A stretch of 64,000 nt of DNA, from positions 434,001-498,000 of the forward strand of contig CM061248.1 in assembly GCA_022605425.2 (NCBI GenBank). Reading direction: 5' to 3'. Positions 34,987 to 47,692 of this stretch are shown piece by piece. Below the pieces are notes generated by a model. It ran no database searches. It was given only the letters and a program-made list of their open reading frames with translations, and had not been told where the DNA came from. This DNA comes from Hamiltosporidium tvaerminnensis. Its lineage: Eukaryota > Microsporidia > Dubosqiidae. Both the position numbers and the translations under genes were made by a program. The number at the start of each line of letters is the position of its first letter. Position 1 is the stretch's first letter.

Positions 34987-36337
34987 AATATATTTCATTT
35001 TTAAATTTTATAAAATTTACATTTAGATAATATACGTTTTCAAATTTTTAATATTTTTTATGAAATTAAATTTGCTAAAAATCATTTTCTTTCAGAATAT
35101 TTGATATACATCTTACATGATTTAAGAATTTCTAAATTCTGTAATAGTGTAATTCAAAGAATTATATTTACAATAGATATTTTTTTGACATCAAACTTTC
35201 AATTTTACTTTTACATTATTTATTTATATAAATGGTTACTTCTGCTCTCATCTATCTTTAATCAAAATAATTTTTTCGTTAATAGTTACTTTGGAATAAA
35301 AATGTTTTGGTATTTAAGTCTAACTAAATTACTATTTGATTTGCCACTTTAATTAAATTTAAAAAGATTTGACAAAATAATTTTGCTTTATTTAAAAAAT
35401 AAAATTTTATCTTACATTTTTGTGAGGTAAATTTTCTAACAGTTATTGTTCGTTTAATAAATTATAAATGCCCTAAAACATAATTAATTTGTATGAAATA
35501 TTTCTAAATTTCTATCAAGTTTATTGGTAGTTTATTAGGTGGAATAAATCATATTTTATAATTTTAAAATATTCGGCTAAATTACAAAACAATCACTTTA
35601 TTATTTTCAATATGTCTAAACTATTCCTCAAGCTGTTATAACAATAAAATTTTAAGAATTATTGATTTTTGACCGTAATAATATTTTGTACTAATTATTA
35701 TGATCTTTCGGATATATTCTTTATTTAATACTGTAAATAAATATTTTTAGATTATAAATATAGGTATCTTACTTTGATCAAATTGGTTTTTAATATATAT
35801 ATTGGTTTTTTACCGTCTTTATTATATATATAGATGTACAATTAATTTTTTTAACAAAGCTATATAAAAAAGAAAACTGAATTTATTTCTTAACTTTTAG
35901 TAAATAATGTAGAAATTAAATGATTTCTTTGTAAATTATAAGTTTATAACCAGAAGTTTAAAGATTTTTTTATAAAAAATAATTTATGAATTAATTTAGA
36001 AGATAACATTCAAAAAGAATTGATTTAATAAAATTAATACAATGTTATGATATTTTTTATATTAGATTTATTTTTTTTAAATAGATTTTCTAATTTATTG
36101 TAATAATAGAATTTAATTTATCAAATTAAAATGTACTTTAGAAATTTCGCAAATATATATCGATTTCTTTTTTAATTATTTCTTTGTAAATTTTTTTATT
36201 TTAGATTAAAGACGATTTTCTTTCTACAATCATCAAAAATTTATTTGTTATGTGAATTTGTTTGAAGCAAAATTGTATTTTTATTTTAAGATTTCTAATT
36301 TTTAAAAAAATCGCTTTATTTCCGATATTTTTTCCTT
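34987..36337. other. AT-rich gene-free tract
   Basis: About 1.35 kb of very A+T-rich sequence. The 83-codon frame at 35101-35352 is F, Y, L and I-rich with no motif and is probably chance. It holds the MCM5 promoter, but I recognise no element. Confidence 0.55.
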
Positions 36338-36340
36338 CCC
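36338..36340 (+). promoter_or_regulatory. Microsporidian C-run before MCM5 start
   Basis: CCC in TTCCTTCCCTT two bases before the ATG at 36343. It decides this start over the TTG at 36262. Confidence 0.75.
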
Positions 36341-36342
36341 TT

Positions 36343-38349
36343 ATGAACTGGGACGAAAACCAAATATCAAGCATTGATTTATTAAATACTCAACCATTAC
36401 TAAGTGATGAAATAATTAAACAACAATATCAATCATTTATTTCTTCTTTCCAACACGATGAAAGATACATTTATCGTACACCTAAATCTATTATGAAAAT
36501 AAATCTTCAGCACCTTTCAGCGTACGATTTTCAATTATTTCAAGAATTAAAACGCAGACCTTTACATGTAATACAAATTTTTGAACAAGTAACTTCAAAA
36601 TTAGAATTAATTTTAAATGTTTCGCCTATTTCGATCCGAGCTATTGATTCTTCATATATCAATAAAATTATAAGAATACAGGGTATTGCAGTAAATGCGT
36701 CACAAGTAATTGTGAAACCATCATCTCTATTTTTACAATGCAAGAGTTGTCTTACTACACGAATTCTTGATTATATTCCACGTTCATGCTCTAATCAGTG
36801 TTCTATGGATCCTTTTACAATTATTCCAGAAAAATGTCAAGTATTGGATACTCAATATGTTAAAATACAAGAAACTTTTCAAGACATTCCACCGAATGAA
36901 ACTCCTAAACATGCGACTCTTGTTCTTGAAAATAATTTAATAAATAGAATCACACCTGGAAAAGAAGTATCGGTTACCGTTATTTATGGAATCAAAGAAA
37001 CTCATTCATATTTTAAAGTCATTGGAATAAATAGCGAAGAAAGAGATACGAAATGTTTTACGGAAGAAGAAGAACTAATGTTTAGACAAATTTCTAAAGG
37101 CGTTTTGCCCGATGAAAACAATTCAGAACCAAAAAATAATTCTGAATTAAAAAATAACACAGCTTATTCTTTAATTGTAAAATCGATTGCACCATTTATA
37201 CATGGAATGGAGGATGTAAAAAAAGCAATTGTCTGTTTATTGTTTGGTGGAACTCGAAGAATATTAGAAGATGGCATAACACTCAGAGGGGATTTAAATA
37301 TTTTGCTTTTGGGTGATCCTGGTGTAGCAAAAAGTCAGTTACTGAAACAAACGTGTAATTTATCCCCTGTTGGTGTATATACCAGTGGTAAAGGAAGTTC
37401 GGCAGCTGGGTTAACAGCTGCAGTGATAAGAGATTCCAAAGGTGAATTCTGTTTAGAGGGTGGCGCTTTGGTTTTAAGCGATGGTGGTGTTTGTTGTATT
37501 GATGAATTTGATAAAATGGATTTGAAAGATCAAGTCGCTATACATGAAGCAATGGAGCAACAGACTGTTAGTATAGCAAAGGCGGGTATAACAACTTCTC
37601 TAAATACTAGATGTAGTGTTTTAGCAGCAGCGAATCCAACCTTTGGTAGATATGATAATTATCGAAGCATAGGAGAAAATATTGATTTTGGGATCAGTGT
37701 TATGAGTAGATTTGATTTCATTTTCATAATTAAAGATGAATGTATTAGAAGCAGAGATGAAGAGATGGCTAGACATATAATGGGAATACATAAAGATTCA
37801 AAAAACATGGGTTTTTTAGACACGGAAATACTCAGGAGATATATTCTTTACGCTCGAAGTAAAATATTTCCTTCTTTAAATGATAAAGCAAGAGATAGAC
37901 TATGTGATTTCTATGTTAACGCTAGAAAAAATATTAAAAAATGGGAAAAAATGGGTGGAGAAAAAAGTATTATACCTATTACTGTTCGTCAGTTAGAATC
38001 CGTTTGTAGGTGTGCAGAAGCTTTAGCAAGAATGGAGCTTAATGAAAATGTTTGCGAATGGCACGTTGAAGAAGCAATAAGATTATTTATGGTTAGTACG
38101 ATGGATGCGGTTAATAAAGGATATTATATTGAAGGAATGAACAGAAAAGGAATAGTTGATGAAATAAGAATATTATGTGACAAAATCAGAGAAATGCTAC
38201 CAGTAGGAACAGGAAGAAGTTATGACAGTTTGAGAGACCGATTAAAGGATTATGGGGATGAAAAAATCAATCGAGCAATAGAATATCTCGTAAAATCAGA
38301 AAAAGTGGTTTTACGTAACATGGGTAAAGTCATTGTGAGAATGCCATAA
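36343..38349 (+). CDS. MCM5: DNA replication licensing factor MCM5
   Basis: A 668-residue subunit of the MCM2-7 replicative helicase. N-terminal domain about 1-235 with a C4 zinc finger (C133, C136, C149, C153) inside an OB fold. AAA+ domain from about 270: Walker A GDPGVAKS (324-331), TSGKGSSAAGLTA (347-359), Walker B CIDEFDKM (385-392), sensor region VLAAANPTFGRYD and the arginine finger SRFD (455-458). GKGSSAAGLTA, QQTVSIAKAGITTSLN and the ending with a winged-helix module (YDSLRDRL, IEYLVKSEKVV) match MCM5 rather than its paralogues. The start is the ATG right after CCC; the 27 codons before it have no ATG and look non-coding. Slightly shorter than yeast and human MCM5. Confidence 0.95.
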   Translation: MNWDENQISSIDLLNTQPLLSDEIIKQQYQSFISSFQHDERYIYRTPKSIMKINLQHLSAYDFQLFQELKRRPLHVIQIFEQVTSKLELILNVSPISIRAIDSSYINKIIRIQGIAVNASQVIVKPSSLFLQCKSCLTTRILDYIPRSCSNQCSMDPFTIIPEKCQVLDTQYVKIQETFQDIPPNETPKHATLVLENNLINRITPGKEVSVTVIYGIKETHSYFKVIGINSEERDTKCFTEEEELMFRQISKGVLPDENNSEPKNNSELKNNTAYSLIVKSIAPFIHGMEDVKKAIVCLLFGGTRRILEDGITLRGDLNILLLGDPGVAKSQLLKQTCNLSPVGVYTSGKGSSAAGLTAAVIRDSKGEFCLEGGALVLSDGGVCCIDEFDKMDLKDQVAIHEAMEQQTVSIAKAGITTSLNTRCSVLAAANPTFGRYDNYRSIGENIDFGISVMSRFDFIFIIKDECIRSRDEEMARHIMGIHKDSKNMGFLDTEILRRYILYARSKIFPSLNDKARDRLCDFYVNARKNIKKWEKMGGEKSIIPITVRQLESVCRCAEALARMELNENVCEWHVEEAIRLFMVSTMDAVNKGYYIEGMNRKGIVDEIRILCDKIREMLPVGTGRSYDSLRDRLKDYGDEKINRAIEYLVKSEKVVLRNMGKVIVRMP

Positions 38350-39019
38350 TTTATTTAAAAAAGTAAACAATATGTTTTTATTCAATTTCTTTCTATATTT
38401 TTTAAAGTTTCATCTTTTTTATATTTTTTTAACCATTTGAATTCTTTTTTGATTATTTTTATAAAAATCCTTAGATTCTATTTTGAAATCAATTTCATAT
38501 TAACTGATATTACAAGAATTGACATTAATTGATTTTTCAATTTTAAATTAATTATTTTCTAATTAAATATTTATAAGTTATAGGAATTTTTCAATATATA
38601 TTCAAAAAGACTCTTAAATGTAATATTTTTATAACTATGATAATATATTAATATTTAGTTTTGGCCTCATCAATAAATGTTTTATATTTAAAAGGTTTCT
38701 TACCCTTTAATAAAAGATTTCTCTTATTGTAATATCAGAGCATGAGACACGACTATTTAAGTTAATTCATGATTTTTTTTAGTTCGAATTTATTCATAGT
38801 GATTTTTGGGGGGTTCTTAAACATATTGATGCTACATTTCGAAATTTTAACTTGATTTATTTAAATATATTTTTATTTTTGTGTTTTCGAGAAATCAAAG
38901 CGTTCATTATTTTCTTTTCCTTAAAATAAACCAATGTGTTTGTTTTATAAAAGCCATAATGGCACTTATTGGTGAATTCGGCATTTGTTTTTTTTATTTT
39001 CTAATTAAGTCATATTTTT
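38350..39019. other. AT-rich spacer
   Basis: About 670 bases with no supported gene. The 61-codon frame at 38881-39066 runs into the retroelement and is chance. Confidence 0.55.
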
Positions 39020-39240
39020 ATTCATCCTTGGCACTACAGCCATGTACGAGCCTTGGCCTCCCTTAGTAATACCGCCCACCGGTCTTTGTCCAGTGGGGTT
39101 TGTTTACATTTTCGGGCTACGTAACAAGGTGATTTCAAAGGGTGGGTTGTTAGCCCTACGTCCAACATGGAGGACTAGTTCCTTTTAGTCGCCTCTTACA
39201 CAAGCAGAGAATACTCCGAGCCAATTCTGCTCCCAGAATG
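39020..39240 (-). mobile_element. Short LINE-derived retroelement, copy B
   Basis: Inverted relative of 7842-8078, sharing the head (GGGAGCAGAATTGGCTCGG, AGAGGCGACTAAAAGG on the minus strand) and the tail (GGCTGTAGTGCCAAGGATGA). Between them is ~120 bp including GGGCGGTATTACTAAGG. This copy is well conserved. I could not find a target-site duplication. Confidence 0.72.
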
Positions 39241-39914
39241 ATGGATAAAAAATCTTATTTAAGTAATATAATTTGCAATTAAAAAATTTGTTTTAGAATA
39301 AAACTAATTAAGAGAGTATATATTTTTATCGACTAGAGTTGTTTAAATGCTTTTTCACTTTAATATTATGTTTAAGTAAGTATTTTGTAAGTAATTCAAA
39401 GATAACTCTTCATATTCTTATATCTAAATCTATAAAATCTTTATAAAAATTTACTCACAATTTAGTCTGTATAGATTTGTTTTATATCGTATTCACTTAA
39501 TATTGAAGGAAGACTCTTTTCTCGAAACATTATTATTTGTATAGATTCATAATTTGTAATCTAAGCCTGGTTAAATCACTTTTTGCAACAATATTCATAG
39601 ATTCTTTTTGTTAAAACTCTATGCCTTTTTATGCAATTTATGAACAAACTTAAATAAATATTTCAATTTAAATACTAATCAAATGATTTTAGATTATTTG
39701 AAGAAATCTAAAAAAGAAAAATTAAAAAACTAATCGGCATTAAAATGTTTCAAATATCCATTGACTTGATATACACGGTTACTCTTAAAATATTAGTAAT
39801 ACACGTAATAGTTATTCTAGTTTTCATTAAAATTCAAAACTTTCCTTTATCTGCTAAAATATTAATGCGATATAAAATTTATTTTTAATATAAATGATTT
39901 AAATTTTTAAAAGA
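39241..39914. other. AT-rich spacer before UTP21-like gene
   Basis: About 670 bases of A+T-rich sequence, with no gene; presumed promoter region of the next gene. Confidence 0.5.
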
Positions 39915-39917
39915 CCC
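39915..39917 (+). promoter_or_regulatory. Microsporidian C-run before UTP21-like start
   Basis: CCC three bases before the ATG at 39921 (AAGACCCTCAATG). Confidence 0.72.
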
Positions 39918-39920
39918 TCA

Positions 39921-41954
39921 ATGTTTCAGCACGTTAGAACAATAAATCAGCAACATAAAATTATAAATTCATTCAATCTTCAAACAGTAACTACATATAC
40001 GAAATCACATGTATTTCAATATTCAATCCAAAATCTCTCACTTTTATTTGTTTCACCAATTCTTCCAGATATTCTTAAAATAGTTGAATACGAAAATATA
40101 ATATTTGTAATTTCAACTGATTTATGTATTCGAAAAATCGAAAGAGGTAGAATCACCATTGAAAAAAAATTATTTGAAAACTTTAACGAAATTATACCAT
40201 CTTTCGAAGATTGGACCGAAAAGGAGGTTCATTTCAAAACTAATATTACTCTTACAGTTTGTAATTCAATAATTGTCATTTCCTATATGAAAAAAATATA
40301 TTTGTTTTCCTTTTTATTGGAAAAATTAAATTCTTATGAATTAAGCAGTTGTATTCTTTGTTCGTTTCATCCACTTTCATATAAAAACAAAATAATTATT
40401 TATGATGAAAATCAAAAAATAATTCTATTTAATATAAATAAGAAAAAAATTATCCATCAATTTCATTGTTTGGAAAATGAATTCAATAATTATTCAAATA
40501 TAGAGAATATTAACAATAACATACATTTCTCTCAATCTTCAAATCCACATTCAGTACTACTATATAGTCATAATATTATTTTTCTTATAAATTTACAAAC
40601 CGATGAAATTCTTTTACGATTTGAATCTCCGAATATTACGTCGATTTCAATTTCACCATCCAACACACATATAATTTGTACAACAATCACAAATGAACTT
40701 CTTATCTACAATACTTATTACAAGAAAAATACACATCTATTTTCGGTTTACAATGATGGAATATTTTTACCGACAGAAGAAGATATTCTTTTAGTAACTG
40801 ATAATTCATGTTTAAAAACTTTAAAATTGAATAAATCAAAATTTGAGGCAATAATTGAACGACCAAGATGCTTGAAAAATGTTGTAGGAATAAATTATAT
40901 TGATGGAGGGGTTGTTATTGCTTCAAAACAAGGAATATTATATTACAGTCTTATTAAAGAAGAACAAAGTTATTTTGCTAAGATAAAGATAAAATTAGAC
41001 GTTAATGAAGATAATTCAAACTTAAAATATTACAATAGAATGGAATTTACAGATTTAGCACCTTTAATTTTTAATTCTTTTAGCACTACCGGCTTTATTG
41101 TTCTTAATTCATATATTTATAAACTTTCTTCTAAAAAGCTTTCATATTTCTTGTATGAACCTTCTCTTTCATCAATAAATATTTCTAAATGTTCCAATTT
41201 CATAATTATTGGGACATACAAAGGATCCATTTATATTCTGACGATCAAAAGCAAGTCAATAATGTCTGAATTTTCTACAACAAATTCACCTATTAAATAT
41301 GTTTCAATGTGTATTGTAACAGACAGAATAATTTTATGTTATAAAAACATTTTAGAAATCAGAAATATTTCTGGAGAACTTATTTATACCAAGGATTTCT
41401 CATGTATTATAAATATTACTAGTAATTATTCATTTATTGCGATCGGAAATTGTAATGGAATAGATATTTTATGTTATAAAACAGGTAAATTATGTAGAAG
41501 TTTACAAATAAAAAATATAAAATCAATAGAATTCTCAAATTTAAATAATTATATTGCCGTAATGACTGGTAAATTCAATATAGAGTGTTGCAAAGTAAGC
41601 AAGTTTACTGAAGCTGATCATGATTTTGTTTCATCACATAATAACATTTTTATTCTAGATATTTTAAGTGGAAAGGTTCTACAAAAGATCTTTCTTAATA
41701 ATGAAGTTGAATATTTAAAATGGAGTTCTGATGATGCCTTCATTATTATCAAATATAAAGATAATGATGAAATATTTATATATTTTGATAATGAAATATT
41801 TGATATCGACCATAATTTAAACTATTCAGAAATAAATGTTGAAAATCAAATATGTGTTGAAAATGAAAACAAATTTGATTACATGCAAGAATTATGTTTA
41901 AAAACACTATCATATTTGGAATATGAAAGAAATGATTTATTTACTACCGAATAA
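39921..41954 (+). CDS. UTP21: WD40 protein, UTP21/WDR36-like U3 snoRNP component
   Basis: A 677-residue beta-propeller protein. UTP21 is part of the UTP-B subcomplex of the small-subunit processome in the nucleolus, needed for 18S rRNA maturation. WD40 repeats are degenerate but recognisable through the length. Diagnostic stretches are LSLLFVSPILPDILKI (about 39-54), SFHPLSYKNKIII then ILFNINKKKIIHQF (148-181), which closely parallels the WDR36 'LHPSTYLNKI...LWNVKSNKLLYTF' region, and a second propeller segment with NISKCSNFIIIGTYKGSIYIL. It is much shorter than yeast or human homologues (~900 residues): the C-terminal Utp21 domain is reduced to about 40 residues (MQELCLKTLSYLEY). The start follows CCC. 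Another UTP-B WD40 protein is the main alternative. Confidence 0.72.
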   Translation: MFQHVRTINQQHKIINSFNLQTVTTYTKSHVFQYSIQNLSLLFVSPILPDILKIVEYENIIFVISTDLCIRKIERGRITIEKKLFENFNEIIPSFEDWTEKEVHFKTNITLTVCNSIIVISYMKKIYLFSFLLEKLNSYELSSCILCSFHPLSYKNKIIIYDENQKIILFNINKKKIIHQFHCLENEFNNYSNIENINNNIHFSQSSNPHSVLLYSHNIIFLINLQTDEILLRFESPNITSISISPSNTHIICTTITNELLIYNTYYKKNTHLFSVYNDGIFLPTEEDILLVTDNSCLKTLKLNKSKFEAIIERPRCLKNVVGINYIDGGVVIASKQGILYYSLIKEEQSYFAKIKIKLDVNEDNSNLKYYNRMEFTDLAPLIFNSFSTTGFIVLNSYIYKLSSKKLSYFLYEPSLSSINISKCSNFIIIGTYKGSIYILTIKSKSIMSEFSTTNSPIKYVSMCIVTDRIILCYKNILEIRNISGELIYTKDFSCIINITSNYSFIAIGNCNGIDILCYKTGKLCRSLQIKNIKSIEFSNLNNYIAVMTGKFNIECCKVSKFTEADHDFVSSHNNIFILDILSGKVLQKIFLNNEVEYLKWSSDDAFIIIKYKDNDEIFIYFDNEIFDIDHNLNYSEINVENQICVENENKFDYMQELCLKTLSYLEYERNDLFTTE

Positions 41955-42114
41955 TCTTTTAAAGACTAAAGCATACTAAAAAAATTACCATTTTGATCAA
42001 ATACTGCCAATAAAATATACAGAAATTAATCTCAATCGCTTTTTAATTTCGATAACTATTTTGAAATAATTAGATATTAAAATTAATTAAAAAGTCATAT
42101 TTTTTTTCAAATTT

Positions 42115-45100
42115 TTACTTCTTAAATTTACTATTATAAATGGAATATTTCTTACTTATTTTAAATTTAAAATATAGATTATATATTATCAAATTTTAAT
42201 ATGTTTATAAAATATATATAGTTTAAATCAAAGATATTTACTTATTATGTATTTTATTTTATTTTTTAATCTTCATTATTGATCCTATTAATATAATTCT
42301 TTTCACAGCAATTATTTTACCTGCGGTAATTGATTGTGTAAAATTTATCATTGTTTGAAACAAAATTTGCTCGAATATTTTGTAGCCACAGTTATACTTT
42401 GTTCTATTATAAAAGTTAATTTTAAATTATGTGTTTTTGGTAGAATTAAATAGAGAGTATTTTTTAGAAAGTTCTAAAAATTGATATTGCTTATACTTTC
42501 TTATTACACTTTAATAAATTTAGTTTGATATTATATTGTAAAACAACCAGAATAATAATAACTGAAAAACTATATCTATAATTCAAAATAGCGAAAGAAA
42601 CCTGAGACTTTTGAGCTATAAAATAAGAAAAACTAGTCAAAATTGATATAATTAAAATTTAATAGTATAAAATCTTACTTTACAAAACAGAACTCCAGAA
42701 TTTTCTACAAAATTTTTTCAATGCTACACATACCGTGACTGGTCTTTTGACCGAGTTCACACTTCTTTTTAAAAAAATTAATATAATCTGATATATTCTG
42801 TCCATTTGACTAAATGAAATTTTCTACCATTAAAACAAAATCAATATTGTATCTTTGTTTTGAGTTTTTAAATATACTTTATGTATACTTATTTCTACTA
42901 CGACCGGTCAAATGACAGATATAATCTTTTATGCCTCTATCCAAGATATTTGATTATAGATTAGATGAGATTTGAATATAGGATATTGTATTCAGTGTTT
43001 TGCATTTTAACATAAACTCTTGGTGTTAGTTAATTCCAAATAATTGTGAATTAAAATTTCAAGAAACTTAATGAAATTTTAGATATTATGTGGTATTTTT
43101 ATAAAAGAAAAGGTAAAGAAAATAATAATTATCATTATATGGCTTAATTAGCTATATTCAGATTAAAATAATATTTCATTTGACCATATAGAATGTCAAA
43201 AAAATTAATACGGCGAGTAAAAGATATAAATAATACTGCGAATAATGTTCAGAAACTACTGAAGAGATTTATTTTCTCAAAATGAAGATGTGTCGTTTTC
43301 GAGATGATAATGATTTATTTTACGATGTGCTTCAATATACAAATAATAAAGATGAAGAAGAAATCTGTTTGAATATAAATCTTAAACGAAAAAGAACCAG
43401 ATTATTTTCGGATTCTTAGGACTAGAGAGATAAAATAAAGAGCTTGTTGCAAGTAATGTATATGTTTAAAATGACATAAAAAGACGTGATACAGCTTGAA
43501 AAATTCCAATACATAATTTATTTAAAGAAAAAGAACCAACATGATATGTTAAGCATCAAATTTTGGCAGCCAAATTTATGAAAGCATTTTCATTGGTAAT
43601 TGAAAACCATGATATGTCTATATACCAACATGCACAATAGAAAAAACGAAGATTGTGTAAGGAATAAATTGAAGGTTATTTCAAGAAAAACTAGACGTAG
43701 ATATTAGAAATATATAGGCAAAAGGTGTTTATGAAACAAATAATTCAATTTTTTTCTGTAATAAAACATTGGTGTCTCGATTTTTCTCAGAAACTATGTG
43801 TAGAAATAATTTTATCGAAATTCTTAATTTTGGATTCTACAAAAAAAGAGAAGTGAATCCAACCATTAAAACTTATAAAATTTGTGATATATCTATAATA
43901 TGGAATTCATTTATAACGGTAGCCGAAAATGTTAAAAACCGAATGCACATATTAGTATAAACTAACATATATTTGTGCCTAAACTAGGTGTGTATATATT
44001 TAGAATAAATGCCAACTAAGCAAATAAATTTTTGCTACTATTAGACTTCGAAAGCAAATACCTTATTAGTAACTTTTCATATCCTCGAAAGAATGAAAAA
44101 GAACTCTAGTTGACGCAAACTTGGGAATATCTTGTACTTAAGTTCTGGAATCATTTACAGCTTGTCTTGGAACTGTAACGACAGATAGTTTCTTCACGAG
44201 TAAATCCCTAAAAACAATATATAGAACAAAACAATACATTGCTTGCTAAAATACAATAAAAAAAAGAGAATTATTATCCATTCTTAGGTAATAAAAGATG
44301 ATCTGGAACGACTTTCATCTAAAATTTTAGAATGATAATTTTTCTTTTGATATCTATAAATTTGAATCTAAAAAAATCTTTTAGTTGGTTCTAAACATAA
44401 ATCCTTAACGGTTGAAAACTGTTATAATGTTCACCGGAAACTTTTTTATGGTAAAAGAACTCCGAATTCAGTAAAGATTTTGCTGTTCAAATGAGATAAA
44501 TATGTTACAAAATTTATTCTTGCAAATAGTCAGGTCAAATTTTTTCCAATATCAGTATTTAAATGGTGAAAAGGCTTGGATAATGTTCAATCAAACAAAA
44601 ATAGAAAATATCTCGATACAAGAATTTTTATTTCGGTTTGCAGTAGAATTTGTAGTTTGCTTGCGAAAAGTCTGTAAGCAACCATAATCATAAACGAATA
44701 TAAAAGAGCATTGACTAAATATACAACGGTTTCTTACAGACTTAAACGTGTCAATAGAATACAGCTATTGAAATAAATTTATTAAGTTTTTTTCTACCGT
44801 GAAAAATATGTTTGCATAAAATCTACAATATAGATATTTTTTATGCGTAAAAAACTTTTATCAATATATTAAAAATTTATTATAATTCTTATTTTTAGCT
44901 TTTATAGAAATAAATAATTTGCATCTTTGTCTAATTTTAATATAATTTCTTTTTTTTATATTCTTCTTAATATCAAATTTCATTTATTTTATCATGAAAT
45001 ATTAAGACCGATCACTTGACCGGTTATTGTATAAATAAATATAATTAGTGTTAAGATTGAAAATACACCGGAAAATTTTAAATTAACTGTCGAATTTCTA

Positions 45101-45656
45101 TGAAAAAAAAATCAGAAAGAAATTTTGGATTAACATTTGTCCATGGGTTTGAGAGAATTTTAAAAGGTATGCTAGATCTATTTTATACTACAAACTATAA
45201 TAGTCTTTCTTTAGATCGAAATTTTGATTATAACATTCTTTTGTGTTAGATAAATATTTATCATTGCGGTAGAATAATAATAACAGCTGCGTATTTGAGA
45301 ATAAACTTGTGCTTAAGACATTAAAATTAAACTAGATTTCGGAATCTAGCAAAACAATACAATATACGACATCATTTCGATCTAATAATTTTTCTAAATT
45401 TTCAATTTTATACTTTCATATTTTCAATAAATATTACACGTGTAGAAATATAAATTTTTTGTTTATTTCATACTTACAGACTAAAAAAATTACACTGTCG
45501 TAAAATTTGTTAATTAAGCACTGATAGAGACTATATACAAAGATAACATGTTTGTATAAGCAGACATAGACTTATGGGTGTATATAAGTCTGTATATATA
45601 ATAGAAATAAATTTTCTAACTTTCTAGAGCCTGCAAAGAATAAGTAGAATATATTT
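42115..45656 (+). repeat. Left arm of a large inverted duplication
   Basis: About 3.54 kb that recurs in reverse complement at 60458-64000 with scattered substitutions and small indels. The inner boundary is sharp: after GTAGAATATATTT (ending 45656) the arms become unrelated. The outer boundary is not seen, because the right arm reaches the end of the window. It contains a dead piggyBac-like transposase plus ~800 and ~630 bp of flanking sequence that is also duplicated, so it is a segmental duplication rather than two independent transposon insertions. Confidence 0.92.
42903..45024 (+). pseudogene. Dead piggyBac-type element (left arm copy)
   Basis: The transposase relic starts with an ATG at 43281 (RDDNDLFYDVLQY) that stops after ~45 codons. 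A 63-codon frame at 43769-43960 matches the piggyBac 'MSR.RF.EIL.F..F' region (MCRNNFIEILNFGFYKK). A shifted frame carries VTTDSFFTS (44175-44201) with the second catalytic aspartate, and 44502-44687 carries the C-terminal core (AWIMFNQTKIENISIQEFLF). ACCGGTCAAATGA inward from 42903 and ACCGGTCAAGTGA inward from 45024 are candidate terminal inverted repeats ~2.1 kb apart, but TTAA is not directly at them. A different family from the intact element at 2527. Confidence 0.75.
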
Positions 45657-47692
45657 GGCCATACGAAAAAGGCAACAAAGTTTGTACCAAAGTACTTTGT
45701 TTCTTGAAAAATGAAAAAAAAGGCTGCAAAATGTTTTAGTAGTGAAGAAAATAAAAACGTCTATAAAAAAATCAAATATTCGGCAAACTAAATATCTATT
45801 TTGAGCCAAACCAAAAATAAGACACCTAAACACCTCAAATATGTTCAAAACTTTTTTTCATATTCTACATATTATATTTTTCTGATGAATCCCAAGTTTC
45901 ATTGAAATATATCTTCATATAAAGCATTGCACCAAACTATGACACCTGTCTATTGATTTTTTATCGAAGTTAATTGAATAGTAGATACATAATTTCACAA
46001 ATTAAACTGAAATCACTCAAAGAAAATTTTTTGATCAGTTTTTAGATTCTAGAAAACAGTTTGAGGAATACCTGAAAAAGTAAAAAAAATTCTCTGGAAG
46101 CACTGATTCAATCTATACCCGCCGTTATTATCAACTTATTTAAAGCAAATCCGATAATTTGTAGCAAACAAAATGGAAAATTTTAAAAATCCGACGTCGA
46201 ATTATCAATGTTTTTAGTAAATTGATTTTTCTTGATATCAATTAAAAACATTCGAAGGTTAAATATTTATATAAAGAAAAGAAATCTTAAAGGAAAAATA
46301 ACATACAACGATCCTAACTCAAAAAATTTCTAGCAATTTTGTAGCTAGAAAAGTTGGGTTTCCGTAAATTGAATAGCCAAATCATAATTTATCTCCATCA
46401 TATACAATATAAGCGACATAAGTATTATAAAATCTACATAGGCACGCTATTACAAGGAAGAAATTAGTCGAAACCCAAATTTTGGAAAGGTAAGCAGTAG
46501 GCTCCAATTTTTTTGGTAACTCGCTTCCAATTGTCTCTCTGCTAGACAATGTAACAAGCAAAAATTTGTATTACCGAAGCAAAGCTTTAAAGAAAAATGA
46601 TTGTAGTTTATTATAAACAGAATACGCACGCTGATTTATTCAAAGTCTAAGCACGAAAAAAATATATTTGTATGTATTTGCCGAAAAAAGAGTGAAAACA
46701 ATGCTAAAAATATATTTAAAAAAATATACCGCGTATTGAGATATTCAGTTTATGATATTGTCGCGCGATAAGTAAGAAATATATTTTTAAAATGATGTTT
46801 TCTAGTAAATTCCGAGTTTTTGGTGTGCTATATTGAACTAAAACGGTAAGATGATCCCTGCAAATAATCGAAGAGCTTTTCTATTTGATCATTATAGGAA
46901 CAGATACCTTCTTGATGAATTTACATAAATAATTAATTAGCATCTGACTAAAAAGCTGTTAAACTTATGGTATTAATATTTCTTTATGATGAAACTTACT
47001 ATTCATTATACATTTATAAGATATTGTAAATGTTATATGTTGAGAAAAACGCCTTTATCCCATGATTTACTTTGTACTTGATATTTGATCTTAACGAATT
47101 CAAATTTATATTTGACTATATATCAAGAGTCTGTTTGTAGAATATCTATGGGTTTATATGAAAGCGCGTAAAACCAGCATTTTAGCTGTACTTAAATACG
47201 GGGTTGATTGTTAGAACTGGTTGGATTATTCACGAAGTATGCGGAAAGCAACAGAACAGACTCTTTAGAATTTTCGAAAGAAATTAGAATCTATGAAAAA
47301 TCTATAGAAGCTTTTTTCAGAGCCAAAATTGCGTACAATTGAGTAATCGGGCTATGTGTATAAAGTATATCCCTGCCTCATACTATCATATTTTGATCTT
47401 GAAATTCGTTAATTTCAAATCCAACACTAGAAATTTGGGTACTATGAAGTAAAAATACTGGCTTAAATAGAATAAAAAGGAATCACTTGAAGAAAATGTT
47501 TTCTTGATTTTATAATTTCTAGTGATGAATTTCTTTTTTAAACGATTAATAAAAAACATGAAAGCAGAATACATAAATAGGGTAAAGTAAAGAAAAATCT
47601 ATGAAGTAAAGATGATTTCAAGCTCCTTCGGGAAAAGTCCAATACCTATTATAATGACACAAAAGCTTAAAATTGTCATTCAAAATATATTT
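45657..47692. other. AT-rich tract between inverted arm and retroelement
   Basis: About 2 kb with no intact gene. Composition is slightly more mixed at 46070-46150, where one frame gives SIPAVIINLFKANP, vaguely like the end of a Tc1/mariner transposase; too weak to call. Other open frames (45624-45848, 47386-47574, minus) have no motif. Confidence 0.45.

Noticed and set aside
46070-46160. Possible end of a Tc1/mariner transposase (SIPAVIINLFKANP)
   Set aside because: A single short resemblance without catalytic motifs or terminal repeats.
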